From contig NZ_JARHZJ010000053.1 in assembly GCF_029258205.1 (NCBI RefSeq), forward strand, positions 1-50,348: a stretch of 50,348 bases of DNA, read 5' to 3'. A model generated the notes under the pieces. It made no database searches, had not been told where the DNA came from, and saw nothing but the letters and a program-made list of their open reading frames with translations. The stretch is from Clostridium sp. (lineage in GTDB: Bacteria > Bacillota > Clostridia > Clostridiales > Clostridiaceae). This document shows, piece by piece, positions 24,798-35,681 of the stretch (its first letter is position 1; every line of letters starts with the position of its first letter). The translations under genes and the position numbers were made by a program.

Positions 24798-27408
24798 TCA
24801 ACGTATATTTGATGGAAGGAACATATATTCACATAGAAGATGTATTAGATTAGATGTTGATTTAGAGGGATATTGTGAAACTCCTACTAAAGATATTGAT
24901 GGATTCAATAAAATGTTATTAAGTTATGTTCCAGAATTATATACTCATAGATGTGGAATAGATATAGAAGGTGGATTTGTACAGCGTTTAAAAGAAGGAA
25001 CATATTTAGCTCATGTTTGTGAACATACAATCATAGGAATACATAATAAACTAGGGGTAGATGTAAAATATGGAAAAGCAAGAGAGATAAAAGATGATTT
25101 TTATTACATAATATTTGAATATAAATTAAAAAGAACAGCAATATTAATAGCCGAATTAGCAATAGATTTAATTAATTCAATAATAAAGAAGAAAGAAATC
25201 AATTTTGATGAAAGAATAGAAATAATAAAGAGAGTTATTATGGAAGAGAGTATAGGTCCATCAACAAAGGCTATATGTGATGCGGCTAAAGAAGTTGGGC
25301 TTCCTATAATTTCAGTGGGAAATGGAAATTTATATCAAATAGGTTATGGAAAATCAGGAAAGAGATTTAGTGCTACTATTGGTAATAATACAAAAGGAAT
25401 TGCTATAGATATAGCTTGTGATAAAATGCTTACAAAAGAACTTTTAGATATACAGAACTTACCTGTTGCTAGAGGTGAAAAGGTATTTAATACAATACAT
25501 CTTCTTGAAATGGTTAATAGGATTGGGTATCCTGTAGTTTTAAAACCCCAATGGGGAAGTAAGGGGGATGGAGTTTTTGTAAATATAAATAGTGAAAAGG
25601 AACTATTAAGAGCCTACGCTGAAATAACAAAAGAATGTAAAGAGATAATGATAGAAGAGTATAAGATTGGAAATGACTACAGAGTAATGTTAGTTGATTA
25701 TAAGGTAGTAGCAGTTTCTTTAAGAAAACCGCCATATATAACAGGTGATGGTGTTAGGAGTATTAGAGATTTAATAGAAGCTATGAACGCTAATCCACTA
25801 AGAGGAGAAGGTCATGAAAAACCTTTAACAAAGGTAAAAATAGATAAAGAATTAATAAATAGATTAAGTAACTTAGGGTATTCCTTAGATTCAGTTCTAG
25901 AGTATGGAGAAAAAGTTATCTTAAGAGGAAATGCAAATCTTTCTACAGGTGGAAGTGCTGAGGATTATACTGACTTAATATGTAAAGAAAATATTGAGAT
26001 TTGTGAAAGAGCAGCTAAAACTATTGGTTTAGATATATGTGGTATAGATATTTGTGCAAAATCAATATCAGAGCCATTATATGAAAATGATGGAATAATA
26101 TTAGAAGTTAATGCAGCACCAGGAATAAGGATGCATCATTTCCCTACTGTAGGTAAAGAAAGAAATGTAGGAAGAAAAATTTTAGATAATATGTTTAAAG
26201 AGAATTATTCTAATATTCCTATTATTTCAGTTACAGGAACAAATGGAAAAACTACTACGGTAAGATTAATATCTTATGTTTTAAATTTAATTGGATTTAA
26301 TGTAGGATGTACAACAACTTCAGGAATTAAAATAGGTAATAGATATATACACAAGGGTGATGATACAGGATATTATAGTGCAAGATCTGTATTATTAAAT
26401 CCAGAGGTTGACGTAGCAGTTTTAGAAAGTGCAAGAGGTGGATTGGTAAGAAGAGGATTAGCTTATGATTTAGCAGATGTAGGAGTAATAACTAACATAA
26501 GAGAAGATCATTTAGGTATAGATGGCATAAATGATATGGAAGATTTGTCTTTTGTAAAATCCTTAGTTGGTGAAGCTGTAAAAGATAATGGATATTCAGT
26601 TATAAATGCTGATGATGAATGGAGTTTAAAAGTTTTAGATAGAATTAAAAATCCTAAAATATTATTTTCAATGCATGAAAATAATATTTATCTACAGGAA
26701 AATTTGAAAAATGGAAATCCTATTGTGTTTTATAGAGATGAAACTATATATGTAAAAAATAGAGGTAAAGAATACAAAATAGCTTCTGCAGATGAAATGA
26801 AGTTTACTATGAATGGTAAACTAAAGCATAATATAGAAAATGCTATGGCAGCTTGTGCAGCCTTAGTTGGAATAGGAGTTGATTATTGTATTATATCTAA
26901 AGGGCTAAAACAGTTTAAATCTTGTGAAGAGGACAATAGGGGAAGATTTAATATGTTTGATGTTAATGGTGTAAATGTAATATTAGATTATGGTCATAAT
27001 ATTGATGGATATAAGGTAGTCATAGACTCTCTTAAAAATCTTGGTTTAAAAAATATAACTGGAATAATAGGCGTTCCAGGGGATAGAGATTTAAAGACTA
27101 TGACAGAGGTAGGTAGAATAAGTGGAGAATTTTTTGATTCTATAGTTATAAAGGAAGATAAAGACTTAAGAGGAAAAGATAAAGGCGAAGTTGCTAGAAT
27201 TATAAATGAAGGGGTATTATCTTCAAATCGAAAAGAACTAAATGTAAAAATCATATTATCAGAGGAAGAGGCACTTAAAGAAACTTTAAAGTTAGCTAAA
27301 AAAGGTGAAACAATTATAATGTTTTTTGAAGATTACGAGCCTTTATATGACATAATAAATGAATTTAAAAATAATTACATAAAAGATTTTAAAAGTGCTA
27401 GTATATAA
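24784..27408 (+). CDS. cphA: Cyanophycin synthetase CphA
   Basis: An 874-aa enzyme with the three CphA parts: an N-terminal domain, an ATP-grasp domain (about 210-470; PVVLKPQWGSKGDGVF, LEVNAAPGIRMHHFP) and a Mur-ligase-like domain (about 480-870; VTGTNGKTTTVRL, NIREDHLGIDG, LDYGHNIDGY). It adds Asp and Arg in turn to make multi-L-arginyl-poly-Asp, a nitrogen store. The start is the ATG at 24784, with GAGGAGG in the right place inside cphB; an upstream TTG would include that site. Placement after sipL fits published work, from memory, linking cyanophycin to C. perfringens spore assembly. Confidence 0.96.
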   Translation: MKINNQRIFDGRNIYSHRRCIRLDVDLEGYCETPTKDIDGFNKMLLSYVPELYTHRCGIDIEGGFVQRLKEGTYLAHVCEHTIIGIHNKLGVDVKYGKAREIKDDFYYIIFEYKLKRTAILIAELAIDLINSIIKKKEINFDERIEIIKRVIMEESIGPSTKAICDAAKEVGLPIISVGNGNLYQIGYGKSGKRFSATIGNNTKGIAIDIACDKMLTKELLDIQNLPVARGEKVFNTIHLLEMVNRIGYPVVLKPQWGSKGDGVFVNINSEKELLRAYAEITKECKEIMIEEYKIGNDYRVMLVDYKVVAVSLRKPPYITGDGVRSIRDLIEAMNANPLRGEGHEKPLTKVKIDKELINRLSNLGYSLDSVLEYGEKVILRGNANLSTGGSAEDYTDLICKENIEICERAAKTIGLDICGIDICAKSISEPLYENDGIILEVNAAPGIRMHHFPTVGKERNVGRKILDNMFKENYSNIPIISVTGTNGKTTTVRLISYVLNLIGFNVGCTTTSGIKIGNRYIHKGDDTGYYSARSVLLNPEVDVAVLESARGGLVRRGLAYDLADVGVITNIREDHLGIDGINDMEDLSFVKSLVGEAVKDNGYSVINADDEWSLKVLDRIKNPKILFSMHENNIYLQENLKNGNPIVFYRDETIYVKNRGKEYKIASADEMKFTMNGKLKHNIENAMAACAALVGIGVDYCIISKGLKQFKSCEEDNRGRFNMFDVNGVNVILDYGHNIDGYKVVIDSLKNLGLKNITGIIGVPGDRDLKTMTEVGRISGEFFDSIVIKEDKDLRGKDKGEVARIINEGVLSSNRKELNVKIILSEEEALKETLKLAKKGETIIMFFEDYEPLYDIINEFKNNYIKDFKSASI

Positions 27409-27424
27409 GAAAAATAATTTAAAA

Positions 27425-27465
27425 AAGAAATCTTCTAGTAACTGATTTAGAAGATTTCTTTTTAC
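27425..27465 (+). terminator. Terminator of cphBA
   Basis: Perfect 12-bp stem AAGAAATCTTCT (27425-27436) / AGAAGATTTCTT (27449-27460), followed by TTTAC. Confidence 0.88.
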
Positions 27466-27543
27466 TTTAATTAACTCTTTATGTTTTTTAAATAAAATAA
27501 TATAATTATATTTAGCTTTAATTAATGTAAGGAAGGTGATTAT

Positions 27544-28407
27544 ATGAAAATGAAAGCTTATGCAAAAATAAATATAGCCTTAGATGCTATTGGAAAAAGA
27601 GAAGATAACTATCATTTATTAAGAATGATAATGCAAACAGTAGATTTGTATGATGTTATAGATATAGAGAAAAGTAATGATAGTAATATAAGCATTTATT
27701 GTAATAAGCATTATGTCCCTACAGATGAAAGAAATTTAGCTTATAAAGCAGCAGCCTTATTTAAAGAGAGATTTAATATAAAAGAAGGAATTAATATACG
27801 TATAAAAAAGAATATTCCAGTTGCAGCAGGTATGGCTGGTGGAAGTACAAATGCAGCCGCAGTTTTAGTTATTATGAATAAACTTTTTAATGTTAATGCT
27901 AGTTTAGATGAATTAAAAGAATTAGGTGTTAAGATTGGAGCCGATGTTCCTTATTGCATAGAAGGAGGAACAGCTTTATGCGAAGGAATAGGTGAGGTTA
28001 TAACTCAATTAAAACCTTTTGAAAATAAAATTTTAGTAGTTTTAAAACCTAATTTTGGAGTATCAACTAAAGAGGTTTATACAAGCCTAGATATAAATAA
28101 AATAAAAAAACATGTTAATATAGAAGGTTTAATAAGTGCTATGGAAAATGATGATTTAAGATATGTTTCAAGAAATATGAAAAATGTTTTAGAAAATGTA
28201 ACACTTAAAAAACATAGTGTTTTAAAAACAATAAAAGAAGATATGAAAAGAAGTGGCGCTTTAGGGGCTATGATGAGTGGAAGTGGTCCTACTGTTTTTG
28301 CTTTTTTTGATAATATGTTAACTGCTCAAAAATCTTTTGAGTTTTTAAAAAGTAAATATAAATATGCTGATGTTTATATAACAAGAACAATAAGCAGTAA
28401 TCAATAA
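27544..28407 (+). CDS. ispE: 4-diphosphocytidyl-2-C-methyl-D-erythritol kinase IspE
   Basis: A 287-aa GHMP kinase of the non-mevalonate isoprenoid pathway. It begins MKAYAKINIALD, has the ATP loop VPVAAGMAGGSTNAAAVL (near 93-110) and the late MMSGSGPTVFAFF. It phosphorylates CDP-methylerythritol in the cytoplasm. ispE also follows the yabG-veg region in Bacillus; here sipL and cphBA lie in between. GGAAGGTG precedes the ATG; a second ATG two codons on is possible. Confidence 0.96.
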   Translation: MKMKAYAKINIALDAIGKREDNYHLLRMIMQTVDLYDVIDIEKSNDSNISIYCNKHYVPTDERNLAYKAAALFKERFNIKEGINIRIKKNIPVAAGMAGGSTNAAAVLVIMNKLFNVNASLDELKELGVKIGADVPYCIEGGTALCEGIGEVITQLKPFENKILVVLKPNFGVSTKEVYTSLDINKIKKHVNIEGLISAMENDDLRYVSRNMKNVLENVTLKKHSVLKTIKEDMKRSGALGAMMSGSGPTVFAFFDNMLTAQKSFEFLKSKYKYADVYITRTISSNQ

Positions 28408-28429
28408 TAACTCAATAAAAAATTGGTAT

Positions 28430-28457
28430 GTATAAAAAAATACTCCTTGGTAATAAT
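28430..28457 (+). promoter_or_regulatory. Predicted sigma-F promoter of spoIIR
   Basis: GTATA (28430-28434), 14 bases, GGTAATAAT (28449-28457), close to the forespore sigma-F pattern; the spacer is one base short of the usual 15. spoIIR is a sigma-F gene in known spore formers. Confidence 0.5.
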
Positions 28458-28480
28458 TAAGGTATCAGGGGGTGTTTATT

Positions 28481-29119
28481 ATGAAAAAAGTATTATCAAT
28501 TTTATTTTGTGGAGTTTTAGTGTTTAGTTTATTAATAGGGGCAACTTTAGAAAAGAGACAAGCTACTAATGAAGATAATGAAATTATAGAAAATATAAGT
28601 GAAAAATTAATTAGATTTCATGTCTTAGCTAATAGCAATACAGATGTAGATCAAGAATTAAAAATGAAGGTTAAGGATGAAGTTTTAAAATATATATCAC
28701 CTATGTTAGAGAAATCTGAAAGCTTAGAAGAATCTAGAGAGATATTAAAAAAAGAAGATAATAATATTATAAATATAGCAGAAGAATTTATAAAAAAAGA
28801 GGGATTTAATTATTCTGTTGAAACAACATTAACAAGAGAAAATTTCCCAGTTAAAGAATATGGTAATATAGTATTACCACAAGGTGAATATGAAGCATAT
28901 AGGATTTTAATAGGAAATGGACAGGGTGAAAATTGGTGGTGTGTTATGTTTCCACCTTTATGTTTTGTAGATATTACTAAAGGGCAAGTTTCCTATGATA
29001 AAACTGATAAACAGATGAAAGAGATTTTGTCAGAAAAAGAATTTAAAGCTGTTAATAAAAAAGAAAATGAAGTTAAGTTCGAGCTTAAGGTATTTGATTT
29101 ATTTAAGCAAAAGAATTAA
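28481..29119 (+). CDS. spoIIR: Stage II sporulation protein R
   Basis: A 212-aa secreted signalling protein: N-terminal signal/anchor (about 1-22), then the family core LIRFHVLANSNTDVDQELKM and ENWWCVMFPPLCFVD. SpoIIR is made in the forespore and exported to activate the SpoIIGA protease that processes pro-sigma-E in the mother cell. The start is the ATG at 28481, with AGGGGGTG upstream; a GTG three codons earlier lies in that site. Confidence 0.95.
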   Translation: MKKVLSILFCGVLVFSLLIGATLEKRQATNEDNEIIENISEKLIRFHVLANSNTDVDQELKMKVKDEVLKYISPMLEKSESLEESREILKKEDNNIINIAEEFIKKEGFNYSVETTLTRENFPVKEYGNIVLPQGEYEAYRILIGNGQGENWWCVMFPPLCFVDITKGQVSYDKTDKQMKEILSEKEFKAVNKKENEVKFELKVFDLFKQKN

Positions 29120-29156
29120 CATAGGATAATAAAACAAATTTTAGGAGGAGTAAAAT

Positions 29157-30137
29157 ATGACTAGAGCATTAGCAATGGTTTCAGGTGGTTTAGATAGTAT
29201 ATTAGCTGCAAAATTAATAAAAGAACAAGGAATTGAAGTAATAGGAATATGTTTCAGATCTTATTTCTTTAATGAAGAAAATGCTAGAAGAATGTGTAAA
29301 CAAATAGACATGCCTTTAGAGGTAGTAGATTTTTCAGAAGAACATTTTGAAATGGTTAAAGATCCAAAGCATGGAAGAGGAAAAAATATGAACCCATGTA
29401 TAGATTGTCACTCTATGATGATGAAATACTCAGGAAAGTTATTAGAAAAATTCAATGCTGATTTCATAATAACAGGAGAGGTTTTAAATCAAAGACCTAT
29501 GTCTCAAAACAGACAAGCCTTAAATACAGTTAAAAAAGAATCAGGATTTAGTGATAAAATATTAAGACCTTTATGTGCTTTAAATTTAGAACCAACAGAA
29601 ATGGAGTTAAATGGATTAGTAGATAGAGAAAAATTATTAAAGATATCAGGTAGAAGCAGAAAAGTTCAAATGGAACTTGCAGAAAAGTGGAACATAGTTG
29701 ATTATCCATCACCAGCAGGTGGATGTAAGTTAACAGAGCCTGGATATGCTATAAGATTAAGCGACTTACTTGACAATCAAAAAGAGGTGGCTAAGGATGA
29801 AATAGAAATACTTAAGTATGGTAGACATATGAGAATATCACCTAAGAATAAAGCCATAATAGCTAGAAATGGTGAAGAGTGGAGTGAAATAGTTAAATTT
29901 AAAGAAGATTCAGATGTATTAGTTACTCCTAAAAATTCAACTGGTGCTCCTGTTATATTAAGAGGAGAGTTTAATGAAGAAGATTTAGAAGTAGCTGCTA
30001 AAATATGTGGAAGATACTGTAAAGAGAAAGAAAATGAATCAGTTGAGATAAATTACGAGAGAAATGGAGAAATAAATACTATAACTATAACTCCATTTAA
30101 AGATGCAGATCTTAAACAATATATGATAAACCAATAA
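29157..30137 (+). CDS. PP-loop ATPase, ThiI/MnmA-like tRNA thiolation-type protein
   Basis: A 326-aa protein with the PP-loop ATP site SGGLDS (9-14), a Cys pair PCIDC near 82-86 and a third Cys in GGCKL near 190, then a C-terminal domain of unknown role. The pattern is that of adenylating sulfur-insertion enzymes acting on tRNA. It lacks the THUMP domain of standard ThiI and the RNA-binding arrangement of MnmA, so the exact substrate is open. AGGAGG precedes the ATG. The next gene follows after 24 bases. Confidence 0.75.
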   Translation: MTRALAMVSGGLDSILAAKLIKEQGIEVIGICFRSYFFNEENARRMCKQIDMPLEVVDFSEEHFEMVKDPKHGRGKNMNPCIDCHSMMMKYSGKLLEKFNADFIITGEVLNQRPMSQNRQALNTVKKESGFSDKILRPLCALNLEPTEMELNGLVDREKLLKISGRSRKVQMELAEKWNIVDYPSPAGGCKLTEPGYAIRLSDLLDNQKEVAKDEIEILKYGRHMRISPKNKAIIARNGEEWSEIVKFKEDSDVLVTPKNSTGAPVILRGEFNEEDLEVAAKICGRYCKEKENESVEINYERNGEINTITITPFKDADLKQYMINQ

Positions 30138-30161
30138 TTTTAGGTTGAAAGGAATATTGTT

Positions 30162-30581
30162 ATGGGAAAGAAAGCTATAATATCAATATGTAGTGCTCAA
30201 GAAATTGAGGGACAAGAAAAAATAGAGGTTGTTACTGTAGGAGAATTCTCTAATGAGGGTGACGAATTTATAGCTACTTATGATGAAACTGAAATATCAG
30301 GAATGGAAGGTACTAAAACTACCTTAAGAATAAATGGTAATAAAGTTATCTTACATAGAGAGGGTACAACAAGTACAAAAATGGAGTTTGAAAAAGATAA
30401 TACTTCAGTTTGTCTTTATAATACTCCTTATGGAATGTTAGAACTTAGAACAACTACAAAAGAGTTAGATTTAGATGTAAATGAAAATGGAGGAAATATA
30501 TCCATAGAATATCATCTGGTTGCTGGAGGACAAGAGCCAATAAAAACTAACTTAGAAATGAAAATTAAAGTAGAAGAATAA
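30162..30581 (+). CDS. DUF1934 family beta-barrel protein
   Basis: A 139-aa protein of the DUF1934 (YwiB-like) family. It is rich in beta strands, begins KKAIISICSAQEI and has TPYGMLEL and YHLVAGGQEP. The fold is calycin-like; the function is unknown. Just 24 bases after the PP-loop gene with its own AAAGGA site, so likely co-transcribed. In Bacillus a homologue also lies near pyrG-region genes. Confidence 0.8.
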   Translation: MGKKAIISICSAQEIEGQEKIEVVTVGEFSNEGDEFIATYDETEISGMEGTKTTLRINGNKVILHREGTTSTKMEFEKDNTSVCLYNTPYGMLELRTTTKELDLDVNENGGNISIEYHLVAGGQEPIKTNLEMKIKVEE

Positions 30582-30589
30582 TTTGAATA

Positions 30590-30622
30590 AGCATGGGATA
30601 TTATCCTGTGCTTATTTTTAAT
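30590..30622 (+). terminator. Terminator after the DUF1934 gene
   Basis: AAGCATGGGATA pairs with TATCCTGTGCTT (one G-U type mismatch) and is followed by ATTTTTAATTT. Confidence 0.75.
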
Positions 30623-30785
30623 TTGAATTAAATGAAATATTAGTTTTAAAAATAAAAAACTTTCAAATTACAGTATAATTTGAAAGTAATAATTCTAATA
30701 TTAATAATTAAATTTGCTAATTATGAGCAAAATAAAAATAGAAAACGTTATTTTTATAAAAAATTAAAAAAACGCAAAAAAACAC

Positions 30786-30829
30786 TAGACTTAAATAACA
30801 TTATTTGATAGAATATCTATTATGTTATT
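30786..30829 (+). promoter_or_regulatory. pyrG: Predicted pyrG promoter overlapped by a dyad
   Basis: TAGACT (30786-30791), 17 bases, TAGAAT (30809-30814). A perfect 8-bp inverted repeat AATAACAT (30794-30801) / ATGTTATT (30822-30829) spans the -10. The rest of the 347-base gap (30582-30928) has no gene. I find no GGGC start or attenuator hairpin of the kind that controls Bacillus pyrG. Confidence 0.45.
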
Positions 30830-30904
30830 AAATCAAGCAATAAAAAACCCATTCTAAATGAGGTAATTATCATTATAAATGAAAAAAAGAACGATGTCAA
30901 GTGA

Positions 30905-32536
<1,632 letters not shown>

Positions 32537-32552
32537 TTAATATTTAAATATG

Positions 32553-32590
32553 AGGATATCTAACAAGAGAGTTAGATATCCTTTTTTATT
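32553..32590 (+). terminator. Terminator of pyrG
   Basis: Perfect 12-bp stem AGGATATCTAAC (32553-32564) / GTTAGATATCCT (32571-32582), loop AAGAGA, then TTTTTATT. Confidence 0.95.
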
Positions 32591-32870
32591 AATTAATATA
32601 TTGAAATAAAAATGAAAAGAATATACTATATATATAGGATTAGATTTTATGTTAGAGGATAATAATATAAATATTTAACATAATTAGTTCATATATTCCG
32701 GATTATAATCAAAGGTTTCTAAAATAATTAAAGTTCTTAAAGTGATTATTTAAAATAATTAAAGAAAGTGTTGACATAAAAGTTTCTATATAATTAAAGC
32801 CTTTAAGGCAATCTAAATTTACTTTTCTTTACCTTATTCCATTAATTAAAAATAAGCAGGAGGTGCTTAA
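32591..32870 (+). promoter_or_regulatory. rho: rho leader with direct repeats
   Basis: A 280-base non-coding stretch. A 14-bp sequence TAAAATAATTAAAG occurs at 32720-32733 and 32751-32764, with a third partial copy TAATTAAAG at 32791-32799. TTGACA (32771-32776) is followed by TATAAT (32789-32794) with a spacer of only 12, too short for a normal promoter. A small palindrome GCCTTTAAGGC lies at 32799-32809. The start of rho has CAGGAGGTG. Confidence 0.35.
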
Positions 32871-34352
32871 ATGACTGTAAAGCAATATGAAAGCATGACT
32901 TTAGTTCAACTTAAAGAGAAGGCTAAAGAATTAGGTGTAAAAAATATAAGCAAAAAGAAAAAAAGCGAGTTAATTGAAGAATTAAAAGTTAGTGATAATA
33001 ATCAAAATAACAATACTAAAGTAATACATAAAGATGGAGTTGTTTTAAGAGAAAAAATATCTCAAAAAGAACAAAATTTTAATGAAGATAATAATATTAA
33101 TGAGAGAAATGACAAAGTAGAAAGAACGGAAAGAAACTTTAGAAATAATAATTATAACAACAATTTAAATAATAATGGAAATAATAATGATGAAGGTAAA
33201 AAAGAGCAGTTAAAGAATATGATAAGTTCATCAGATTCTGCAAAGGGAATATTAGAAATTTTAGATAATAATAACTTTGGTTTCTTAAGATGTAGAAATT
33301 ATTTAACTAGTGAAGATGATATATATGTTTCACCTTCACAAATAAGAAGATTTGGCTTAAGAACTGGTGATGAAGTTCAAGGAAAAGTTAGAATACCTAA
33401 AGAAGGAGAAAAATTTAAAGCACTTCTTTATGTTGAAAAAGTAAATGGAGAGAGTCCAGAAAAAGCAGTAGGAAGAAATAAGTTTGAGGAATTAACACCT
33501 ATATATCCTAAGGAAAGATTAAGACTTGAAACTAATAATGGAAATGATTTAAGTTCAAGACTTATGGATATAATTTGTCCTATAGGTAAGGGACAAAGAG
33601 GTATGATAGTTGCACCACCTAAAGCTGGTAAAACAACTCTTTTAAAGAGAATAGCTCAAAATATTTCAAAAAATAATCCTGAAGTTAAACTTATTGTTCT
33701 TTTAATTGATGAAAGACCAGAAGAAGTAACTGATATGAAGAGAAGCATTGATGGAGAAGTTATTTATTCAACATTTGATGAAGAACCACAAAATCATGCT
33801 AAGGTTTCTAGTATTGTATTAGAGAGAGCTAAGAGAATGGTTGAACAGGGTAAAGATGTGGTTATACTTATGGATTCTCTAACAAGACTTGCAAGAGCTT
33901 ATAACTTGACTGTTACACCATCAGGAAGAACTCTTTCAGGAGGATTAGATCCAGCGGCCCTTACAATGCCTAAGAAATTCTTTGGAGCAGCTAGAAATCT
34001 TGAAGAAGGTGGAAGTTTAACAATATTAGCTACTTCTTTAGTTGATACAGGAAGTAGAATGGATGATATGATTTTTGAAGAATTTAAGGGAACTGGTAAT
34101 ATGGAAGTTCATTTAGATAGAAAACTTCAAGAAAGAAGAATATTCCCAGCTATAGATATTTATAAATCAGGTACAAGGAAAGAAGATTTATTATTTAGTC
34201 CAGATGAAAGAGATGTATCATTTAAAATAAGAAGAATGTTACAAAAAGAAAATAATATAGAAGATATTGCAGAAAAGCTTATAAGTTTATTATCAAAAAC
34301 AAAAAATAATGAAGAATTCTTACAAATGGCATCAAAAAGTATTCTAGAGTAG
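32871..34352 (+). CDS. rho: Transcription termination factor Rho with Asn-rich insertion
   Basis: A 493-aa hexameric RNA helicase. An N-terminal Rho_N helix domain (about 1-40) is followed by a low-complexity segment at about 42-107 full of Asn (runs such as [16 protein letters not shown]). The cold-shock-like RNA-binding domain (about 120-200, [15 protein letters not shown]) and the ATPase core follow ([11 protein letters not shown]-loop, [25 protein letters not shown]). Rho ends transcription at untranslated RNA. The Asn-rich insertion resembles the prion-like one described for Clostridium botulinum Rho. Confidence 0.97.
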   Translation: MTVKQYESMTLVQLKEKAKELGVKNISKKKKSELIEELKVSDNNQNNNTKVIHKDGVVLREKISQKEQNFNEDNNINERNDKVERTERNFRNNNYNNNLNNNGNNNDEGKKEQLKNMISSSDSAKGILEILDNNNFGFLRCRNYLTSEDDIYVSPSQIRRFGLRTGDEVQGKVRIPKEGEKFKALLYVEKVNGESPEKAVGRNKFEELTPIYPKERLRLETNNGNDLSSRLMDIICPIGKGQRGMIVAPPKAGKTTLLKRIAQNISKNNPEVKLIVLLIDERPEEVTDMKRSIDGEVIYSTFDEEPQNHAKVSSIVLERAKRMVEQGKDVVILMDSLTRLARAYNLTVTPSGRTLSGGLDPAALTMPKKFFGAARNLEEGGSLTILATSLVDTGSRMDDMIFEEFKGTGNMEVHLDRKLQERRIFPAIDIYKSGTRKEDLLFSPDERDVSFKIRRMLQKENNIEDIAEKLISLLSKTKNNEEFLQMASKSILE

Positions 34353-34431
34353 ATAAAGTGAAATTAAACCAAAATTTAGAAGGTTATTCATATTATATAA
34401 GGTGATTATTTCACAATTATAAAACATAAAA

Positions 34432-34470
34432 AAGAAGATATTAAGCAATTAAGTTTAATATCTTCTTTTT
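34432..34470. terminator. Bidirectional terminator overlapping a stop codon
   Basis: Perfect 12-bp stem AAGAAGATATTA (34432-34443) / TAATATCTTCTT (34456-34467) with A-run on one side and T-run on the other. The right arm contains the last codons and TAA stop of the converging glycosyltransferase gene. Confidence 0.9.
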
Positions 34471-35579
34471 TTATAAGAATTATCTATTATTGTATTACAA
34501 AGTTTAATTATATCTTCGTGAGAATAAGGCTCTAAAACTTTTAAAATACTTTTTTTCATATTCATTAATTTGTCTTTATCACTTTCAAATTTAGAAAGTT
34601 CTATGTTCAATTCATCTAAATTTCTTATTGGAATAGCACAGTTGTTTTGGGCTAAGAAATCACGATTTTCACTTTCCTGGCCTGGAATTATAAATGGAAT
34701 AATCATTGGCAGCTGACTAAGTAAGGACTCAGTTGTTGTTAAGCCACCTGGTTTAGTTATTATAAGGTCAGAATTTTTCATGATTTCAGGAATATTAGTT
34801 GTATATCCTAAAATGTTTATTTTCTTATTACCCTTAAAATTATTATATTCCTTTAATAAATGATTTTTAAGTTTATTATTTTTTCCACAGACTACTGTTA
34901 GTTCTAAAGGTATATTTCCTTCAGATAATTTTTTAAGTACTTTTGATATATTATTTAAACCCATTCCACCGCCCATTAATAGTATTTTAATTGGTCCATC
35001 TAGGAGATGGGGTATGTATTTATGGTAATCATGTTCATAAAAGTTTTGTCTAACAGGAATTCCAAAAGGAGCAATTTTATTTTCATCTATTCCTTTAGAA
35101 ATAAGACTTTTTTTTGTATATTGGCTAGCAACAATATATTGATCAACTTCCTTCGAAACATAAGTAGCATGACATTCAAAGTCTGTTACTATAGAAATGA
35201 TAGGTACATTGATAAGTTTCTTCTTTTTTAAATAAGATAAAATATTTATTGCTAGAGGGTGGGTTGAAATTATTACATCTGGATTAAAATCTAAAATATA
35301 TTTAGCTAATTTTTTTGAAACTGGTAAGAAAAAAATACTCATAATATTATTTATAGAATTAAAATTAATAAGTCTATAAAAAAATCCATAAATATTTCCT
35401 AGGAACCTTGCACATAACTCATAACCGTTAATTATTGATGAGTTAAAAAGACGATTGTCTTTTAAAAAATCATGTATAACGATTTCTGTATTATTATTTT
35501 TTATAAGTTCTTTTAATGAGTTTGCAGCTTGATCGTGTCCATAACCAGTAGATGTACTTAAAATAAGAACTTTTTTCAT
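34455..35579 (-). CDS. MGDG-synthase/UgtP-type glycosyltransferase (GT28)
   Basis: A 374-aa GT-B enzyme. It begins KVLILSTSTGYGHDQAA, the N-terminal motif of MGDG synthase-type enzymes, and has the donor-site segment ITKPGGLTTTESLLSQLPMI (about 290-310). The family adds sugars to diacylglycerol, giving glycolipid anchors used for lipoteichoic acid, so it may work with the LtaS-like enzyme at 4638. No membrane segment: a peripheral cytoplasmic-face enzyme. The start is the ATG at 35579 (MKKVLIL) with GAGTGG upstream; a GTG three codons earlier lies inside this site. Confidence 0.88.
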   Translation of the reverse strand: MKKVLILSTSTGYGHDQAANSLKELIKNNNTEIVIHDFLKDNRLFNSSIINGYELCARFLGNIYGFFYRLINFNSINNIMSIFFLPVSKKLAKYILDFNPDVIISTHPLAINILSYLKKKKLINVPIISIVTDFECHATYVSKEVDQYIVASQYTKKSLISKGIDENKIAPFGIPVRQNFYEHDYHKYIPHLLDGPIKILLMGGGMGLNNISKVLKKLSEGNIPLELTVVCGKNNKLKNHLLKEYNNFKGNKKINILGYTTNIPEIMKNSDLIITKPGGLTTTESLLSQLPMIIPFIIPGQESENRDFLAQNNCAIPIRNLDELNIELSKFESDKDKLMNMKKSILKVLEPYSHEDIIKLCNTIIDNSYKKRRY

Positions 35580-35645
35580 TATATCCACTCACTTCTATTA
35601 ACTATATTTTAATTTATATTAATTAAAAAATATTTTTCATAAAGA

Positions 35646-35675
35646 AAAATGGGAAAGATTTGAGTCTTTCCCATA
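35646..35675 (-). terminator. Terminator of rpmE
   Basis: Stem ATGGGAAAGA(C/T) with its complement GTCTTTCCCAT around loop TTGA (35648-35673). On the minus strand it is followed by TTTTTCTTTAT. Confidence 0.85.
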
Positions 35676-35681
35676 AAGAAA

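Noticed and set aside
32771..32794. TTGACA and TATAAT before rho as a promoter
   Set aside because: The spacer is 12 bases, too short for sigma-A; noted only as leader content.
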